DNA from: Baffinella frigidus
Taxonomy: Eukaryota; Cryptophyceae; Cryptomonadales; Baffinellaceae
Direction: 5' to 3'
Assembly (NCBI GenBank): GCA_026770585.1
Contig: MU646470.1
Location: 513,840-530,689 of the forward strand
DNA: 16,850 nt
The notes under the pieces were generated by a model, which was not told the DNA's origin, did no database searches, and saw nothing but the letters and a program-made list of their open reading frames with translations. Each line of letters opens with the position of its first letter. Position 1 is the stretch's first letter. Both the position numbers and the translations under genes were made by a program. Positions 16,064 through 16,850 of this stretch are shown piece by piece.

Positions 16064-16850
16064 ACCGGGACCGCCGAGAGCGTCGTCTTGCCTGCGTTCG
16101 TGTGTAGGGTTTAGGGTGTGGGGCGTGGGGTGTTCGTGGGTAGGGGTTAGGAGTTAGGAGTCAGGCAAGACGACGCTCTCGGCCGGCCTGACGCGGTAGC
16201 TCATCGGCGACGACGAGCATGCGTCATCCCGAAACCCCAACCCCACTCCCCCCCCCCTACACCCTAGGCCCTCTTCCTCCACCCTGGTGTACCCTACACC
16301 CTAGACCCTTGTCCTGCATCCTCACCCCTACACCTTTTCCCTGCGCCCTTCAACCCTGCATCTCAAACCCTAAGCTCTTTCCCTGCACCATGTGCGCTAA
16401 GTCTCTTATCCCGCAAGCCTAAACCCTAACCCGTTTCCCTGCACCCTGAACCCCTAAACCCTTAACCTTCAACCCTAAACACTAAACCCTAAACCCTAAA
16501 CCAGGTGGGACGACGATGGCGTCTTCAACCTCGAGGGCGGGTACTACACCCTAAACCCAACACCCCAAACCCCAAACCCTAACCCCCAAAAATCCAAACC
16601 CTAACCCCCCCCCGGGCAGCCCCTACACCCTACACCCTAAACCCTTACCCCTGAACCTGACACCCTAATCCCCAAACCCCAAACCCCAAGCCCTAAGCTC
16701 CAAACCCCAAACCCTTAGCCCCAAACCATTAAACCCCAAACCCCAAACCCTAAGCTCCAAACCCAAACCCGAAACCCGCACGCAGGTGCTACGCGAAGAT
16801 GATCGACCTCAACCCCGAGAAGGAGCCGTTGATCCACGCGGCGATCCGCA
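10992..16850 (+). CDS. pckA: ATP-dependent phosphoenolpyruvate carboxykinase, 13 exons, 3' end outside window
   Basis: Converts oxaloacetate plus ATP to phosphoenolpyruvate, ADP and CO2 (gluconeogenesis or C4-type carbon flow). Exons: 10992-11055, 11269-11552, 12645-12734, 13330-13409, 13569-13644, 14053-14118, 14240-14298, 14786-14817, 15134-15186, 15676-15754, 15910-15967, 16505-16540, 16786-16850 onward. Joined, they give 347 codons plus one base with no stop. Motifs in order: TGRCPKD (about 112-117, oxaloacetate-site Arg), [19 protein letters not shown] (about 180-198), YSGEMKKG (metal-binding Lys), SMHCSA (metal-binding His), P-loop GLSGTGKT (290-297), IGDDEHGW (308-315), [15 protein letters not shown]. 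The order and spacing match bacterial ATP-type PEPCK; the GTP-type signature is absent. The usual Ser of TGRSPKD is Cys here. No targeting peptide is obvious, so the cytosol is assumed. The N-terminus (exon 1) is the least certain part, and about 200 C-terminal residues lie beyond the window. Confidence 0.92.
11056..11268 (+). other. PEPCK intron 1
   Basis: 213 bp, GTGCGC to GTGGCAG. Unlike later introns it has almost no telomere-like sequence and looks like ordinary unique DNA. The frame continuing into exon 2 has a TGA at 11244, which is why an acceptor is needed here. Confidence 0.55.
11269..11552 (+). CDS. pckA: PEPCK exon 2: N-terminal domain to TGRCPK
   Basis: Encodes a Ser/Thr-rich N-terminal stretch, then [17 protein letters not shown] and [12 protein letters not shown], which aligns to the family motif around TGRSPKD. 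Ends in phase 0 at CCCAAG|GTTCAC. Confidence 0.88.
12119..12291. mobile_element. Intronic foldback element in PEPCK intron 2
   Basis: A 25 bp arm at 12135-12159 (starting ATCCGGGAACAAG) has its exact reverse complement at 12237-12261. An outer pair GCGAGCATGG/CCATGCTCGC and an inner pair TTACTACAC/GTGTAGTAA extend the fold. It is AT-rich inside and non-coding. Element ends and target duplication are not clear. Confidence 0.7.
12534..12644 (+). repeat. Tandem repeat ending in the exon 3 acceptor
   Basis: Four degenerate units of about 16-29 bp with TACTGAATGCTACCAAACCA. The last, diverged unit TACGAAACCATGACACTGGA runs straight into TGCAG, so the functional acceptor lies at the edge of the array. 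Confidence 0.65.
12645..12734 (+). CDS. pckA: PEPCK exon 3
   Basis: Thirty codons in phase 0: [20 protein letters not shown] and then [10 protein letters not shown]. The Asp completes TGRCPKD. Family members usually have WWG where this has DWG. Its last 36 nt recur twice downstream. Confidence 0.9.
12825..12860 (+). CDS. Duplicate mini-exon 3b ([12 protein letters not shown])
   Basis: 36 nt, almost identical to 12699-12734, bounded by GCAG before and AAG|GTGTGC after. Inclusion would keep the frame and insert 12 residues. Whether it is spliced in, used instead, or skipped cannot be told. Confidence 0.6.
12920..12955 (+). CDS. Duplicate mini-exon 3c ([12 protein letters not shown])
   Basis: Third 36 nt copy, with one Ala to Val change, bounded by GTAG and AAG|GTGTGC. 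It is also in frame. Confidence 0.6.
13330..13409 (+). CDS. pckA: PEPCK exon 4
   Basis: Encodes [20 protein letters not shown] and FVGSSL plus two bases of Lys. It aligns to the family stretch ending in VDxFxGA. Donor is CTCAA|GTCGAA. Confidence 0.86.
13410..13568 (+). other. PEPCK intron 4
   Basis: 159 bp, GTCGAA to GGAACAG. It is mostly ordinary sequence with little telomere-like repeat, one of the few such introns in the gene. Confidence 0.8.
13569..13644 (+). CDS. pckA: PEPCK exon 5
   Basis: One base completes Lys, then [20 protein letters not shown] and MFIEP, a strongly conserved PEPCK block. Donor is CCG|GTACCC, phase 0. Confidence 0.93.
13645..14052 (+). other. PEPCK intron 5 (408 bp) with a foldback element
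   Basis: GTACCC to a T-rich tract and TTTTTTCAG, a textbook acceptor. It holds a 199 bp foldback at 13775-13973, flanked further out by a direct repeat, CTGGATTTCCC(C/T)TGGA, at 13747-13762 and 14007-14022. Confidence 0.85.
13775..13973. mobile_element. Intronic 199 bp foldback (MITE-like) element
   Basis: Ends CTAGAGCGGTTTT and AAAACCGCTCTAG are exact complements. Long inner arms also pair: GAACAAGGGCTCCAATTCCGG with its complement, and TTTCGGCCAC with GTGGCCGACA approximately. TA lies at both ends. Non-coding. Confidence 0.8.
14053..14118 (+). CDS. pckA: PEPCK exon 6
   Basis: Twenty-two codons: [20 protein letters not shown] then FA, matching the family EEL-F-PDF block. It is phase 0 at both ends; donor is GCG|GTACAC. 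Confidence 0.9.
14119..14239 (+). repeat. PEPCK intron 6: telomere-like repeat throughout
   Basis: 121 bp, GTACACCCGACACCC to CCCGAAAACAG, composed nearly entirely of CCCTGCA, CCCTACA and CCCGAAA heptamers from donor to acceptor. Confidence 0.88.
14240..14298 (+). CDS. pckA: PEPCK exon 7
   Basis: Encodes [19 protein letters not shown] plus two bases of Gly. Donor is CGCGG|GTACAC. The last 29 nt recur at 14452-14480 and 14600-14628. Confidence 0.88.
14452..14480 (+). pseudogene. Exon 7 end copy 2
   Basis: It codes TCVAIDVTR in the exon 7 frame, with a GG|GTACACC donor identical to the real one. The nearest upstream AG (TCCAG at 14442-14443) would make a 37 nt exon, which breaks the frame, so it is likely a decoy or relic. 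Confidence 0.6.
14600..14628 (+). pseudogene. Exon 7 end copy 3
   Basis: Differs from copy 2 by one silent base, has donor GG|GTACACA and the same TCCAGTACAAACG upstream. It is part of a 148 bp tandem unit. Confidence 0.6.
14786..14817 (+). CDS. pckA: PEPCK exon 8 (32 nt)
   Basis: Completes Gly, then [10 protein letters not shown] plus one base. It aligns with the family segment before GEMKKG and contributes the active-site Tyr. Acceptor is CTAG, donor is CCG|GTAAAT. Confidence 0.85.
14818..15133 (+). repeat. PEPCK intron 8: telomere-like and 14 bp tandem repeat
   Basis: 316 bp, GTAAATCCC to GAAACCAG. It opens with CCTAAACCC units, then about a dozen 14 bp units CCCTGCACCTTCGA (a doubled heptamer) and ends in CCCTAAA/CCCGAAA. 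Confidence 0.9.
15134..15186 (+). CDS. pckA: PEPCK exon 9: GEMKKG
   Basis: Encodes [18 protein letters not shown], including the Lys that binds the catalytic metal. Phase 0 at donor CTCCAG|GTTCTT. Confidence 0.95.
15187..15675 (+). repeat. PEPCK intron 9 with about seven acceptor copies
   Basis: GTTCTT to GCATTGCAG. It starts with a direct repeat containing GGTACTAAAG. Acceptor plus exon start, CATTGCAG|GGCATCATG or variants, occurs with AG ending at 15268, 15328, 15408, 15454 (diverged), 15490, 15571 and 15675. Most are followed by G-rich TAGGGTGTAGGGTG repeats; only the last continues into coding sequence. Confidence 0.88.
15676..15754 (+). CDS. pckA: PEPCK exon 10: SMHCSA to first half of the P-loop
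   Basis: Encodes [20 protein letters not shown] and FGLSGT, with the conserved metal-ligand His. It ends one base into the P-loop Gly, at a GC donor (ACAG|GCAACA). Confidence 0.95.
15755..15909 (+). repeat. PEPCK intron 10, GC-AG type, repeat-rich
   Basis: 155 bp, GCAACA to GCACGCAG. Only the GC donor restores GLSGTGKT; no GT donor fits. The body is CACTCAA, CCCCAAA and CCCTAAA heptamers. Confidence 0.85.
15910..15967 (+). CDS. pckA: PEPCK exon 11: GKTTLSADP and IGDDEH
   Basis: Completes Gly, then [18 protein letters not shown] and two bases of Gly: the end of the P-loop plus the kinase-2-type motif with its metal-binding Asp. Donor is ATGG|GTCACC. Confidence 0.94.
16073..16097 (-). repeat. 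Inverted copy of intron 10 acceptor plus exon 11 start
   Basis: Exact reverse complement of 15904-15928, spanning ACGCAG|GCAAGACGACG. It can pair with the real junction or with the downstream copy in the pre-mRNA. Confidence 0.85.
16165..16222 (+). pseudogene. Pseudo-exon 11b with in-frame TAG
   Basis: 58 nt, the same length as exon 11, with AG before (GTCAG) and GT after (ATGC|GTCATC). It has [11 protein letters not shown], then TAG at 16197-16199 in place of Gln, then LIGDDEH. Inclusion would stop translation just after the P-loop. Confidence 0.85.
16505..16540 (+). CDS. pckA: PEPCK exon 12 (36 nt)
   Basis: Completes Gly, then [11 protein letters not shown] and two bases of Gly, continuing IGDDEHGW. 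Donor is GCGG|GTACTA. Confidence 0.94.
16541..16785 (+). repeat. PEPCK intron 12: telomere-like repeat throughout
   Basis: 245 bp, GTACTACACCCTAAACCC to CCCGCACGCAG. It is almost entirely CCCCAAA/CCCTAAA variants. The last bases CCCGCACGCAG repeat the acceptor sequence of intron 10. Confidence 0.9.
16786..16850 (+). CDS. pckA: PEPCK exon 13, partial (window end)
   Basis: Completes Gly, then [20 protein letters not shown] and R. It is open to the last base; the remaining C-terminal part lies outside the window. Confidence 0.93.
   Translation, partial: MLREDDRPQPREGAVDPRGDP

Larger units (their letters stand above)
15968..16504 (+). repeat. PEPCK intron 11 with pseudo-exon and inverted exon start
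   Basis: GTCACC to AAACCAG. In order: about a dozen CCCTCAA heptamers, a 25 nt inverted copy of the exon 11 start (16073-16097), about 65 bp of G-rich repeats, a full direct copy of exon 11 (16165-16222), then C-rich heptamers to the acceptor. Confidence 0.88.

Overview
This looks like a chromosome end from a nuclear eukaryotic genome, probably a microbial alga or other protist. It opens with near-perfect plant-type telomere repeats (CCCTAAA on the + strand, the orientation expected at a left chromosome end). The recognisable genes have GC-rich exons and one is split by many spliceosomal introns. The lineage cannot be fixed from sequence alone; dinoflagellates, haptophytes and prasinophytes are all possible.

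Layout. 1-395: telomere array decaying into variants. 396-3810: gene-poor subtelomere packed with 100-130 bp foldback (MITE-like) elements. Two main families, here called A and B, have long terminal inverted repeats and TA at both ends; B copies sit inside A and inside another dispersed repeat, giving a nested history. 3974-4534 (-): a probable unknown protein of 186 aa. 4600-5540: no recognised gene, but a dense set of palindromes and hairpins. 5540-8375: about 2.3 kb of degenerate interstitial telomere-like heptamers, interrupted by a 475 bp GC-rich foldback element flanked by TAA. 8376-8900: more subtelomeric repeat fragments. 9051-10163 (-): an intronless seven-bladed WD40 protein. 10164-10991: divergent intergenic region with dispersed repeats. 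10992-16850 (+): the first 347 codons of an ATP-type phosphoenolpyruvate carboxykinase in 13 exons, running off the window end.

The PEPCK gene is the centre of interest. I rebuilt it exon by exon; every junction is in phase and the motifs TGRxPKD, GEMKKG, SMHCSA, GLSGTGKT and IGDDEHGW are all restored. Most introns are made almost end to end of telomere-like heptamers (CCCTACA, CCCTGCA, CCCTCAA and similar), often with the splice sites fused directly to the repeat. Four introns also hold extra copies of the neighbouring exon edge: a 36 nt exon tail present three times, a 29 nt exon end present three times, an acceptor plus exon start present about seven times, and a full P-loop exon copy carrying a stop codon together with a partial inverted copy. 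Telomere-like DNA therefore appears to have invaded or expanded inside a conserved metabolic gene, multiplying splice junctions as it did so.
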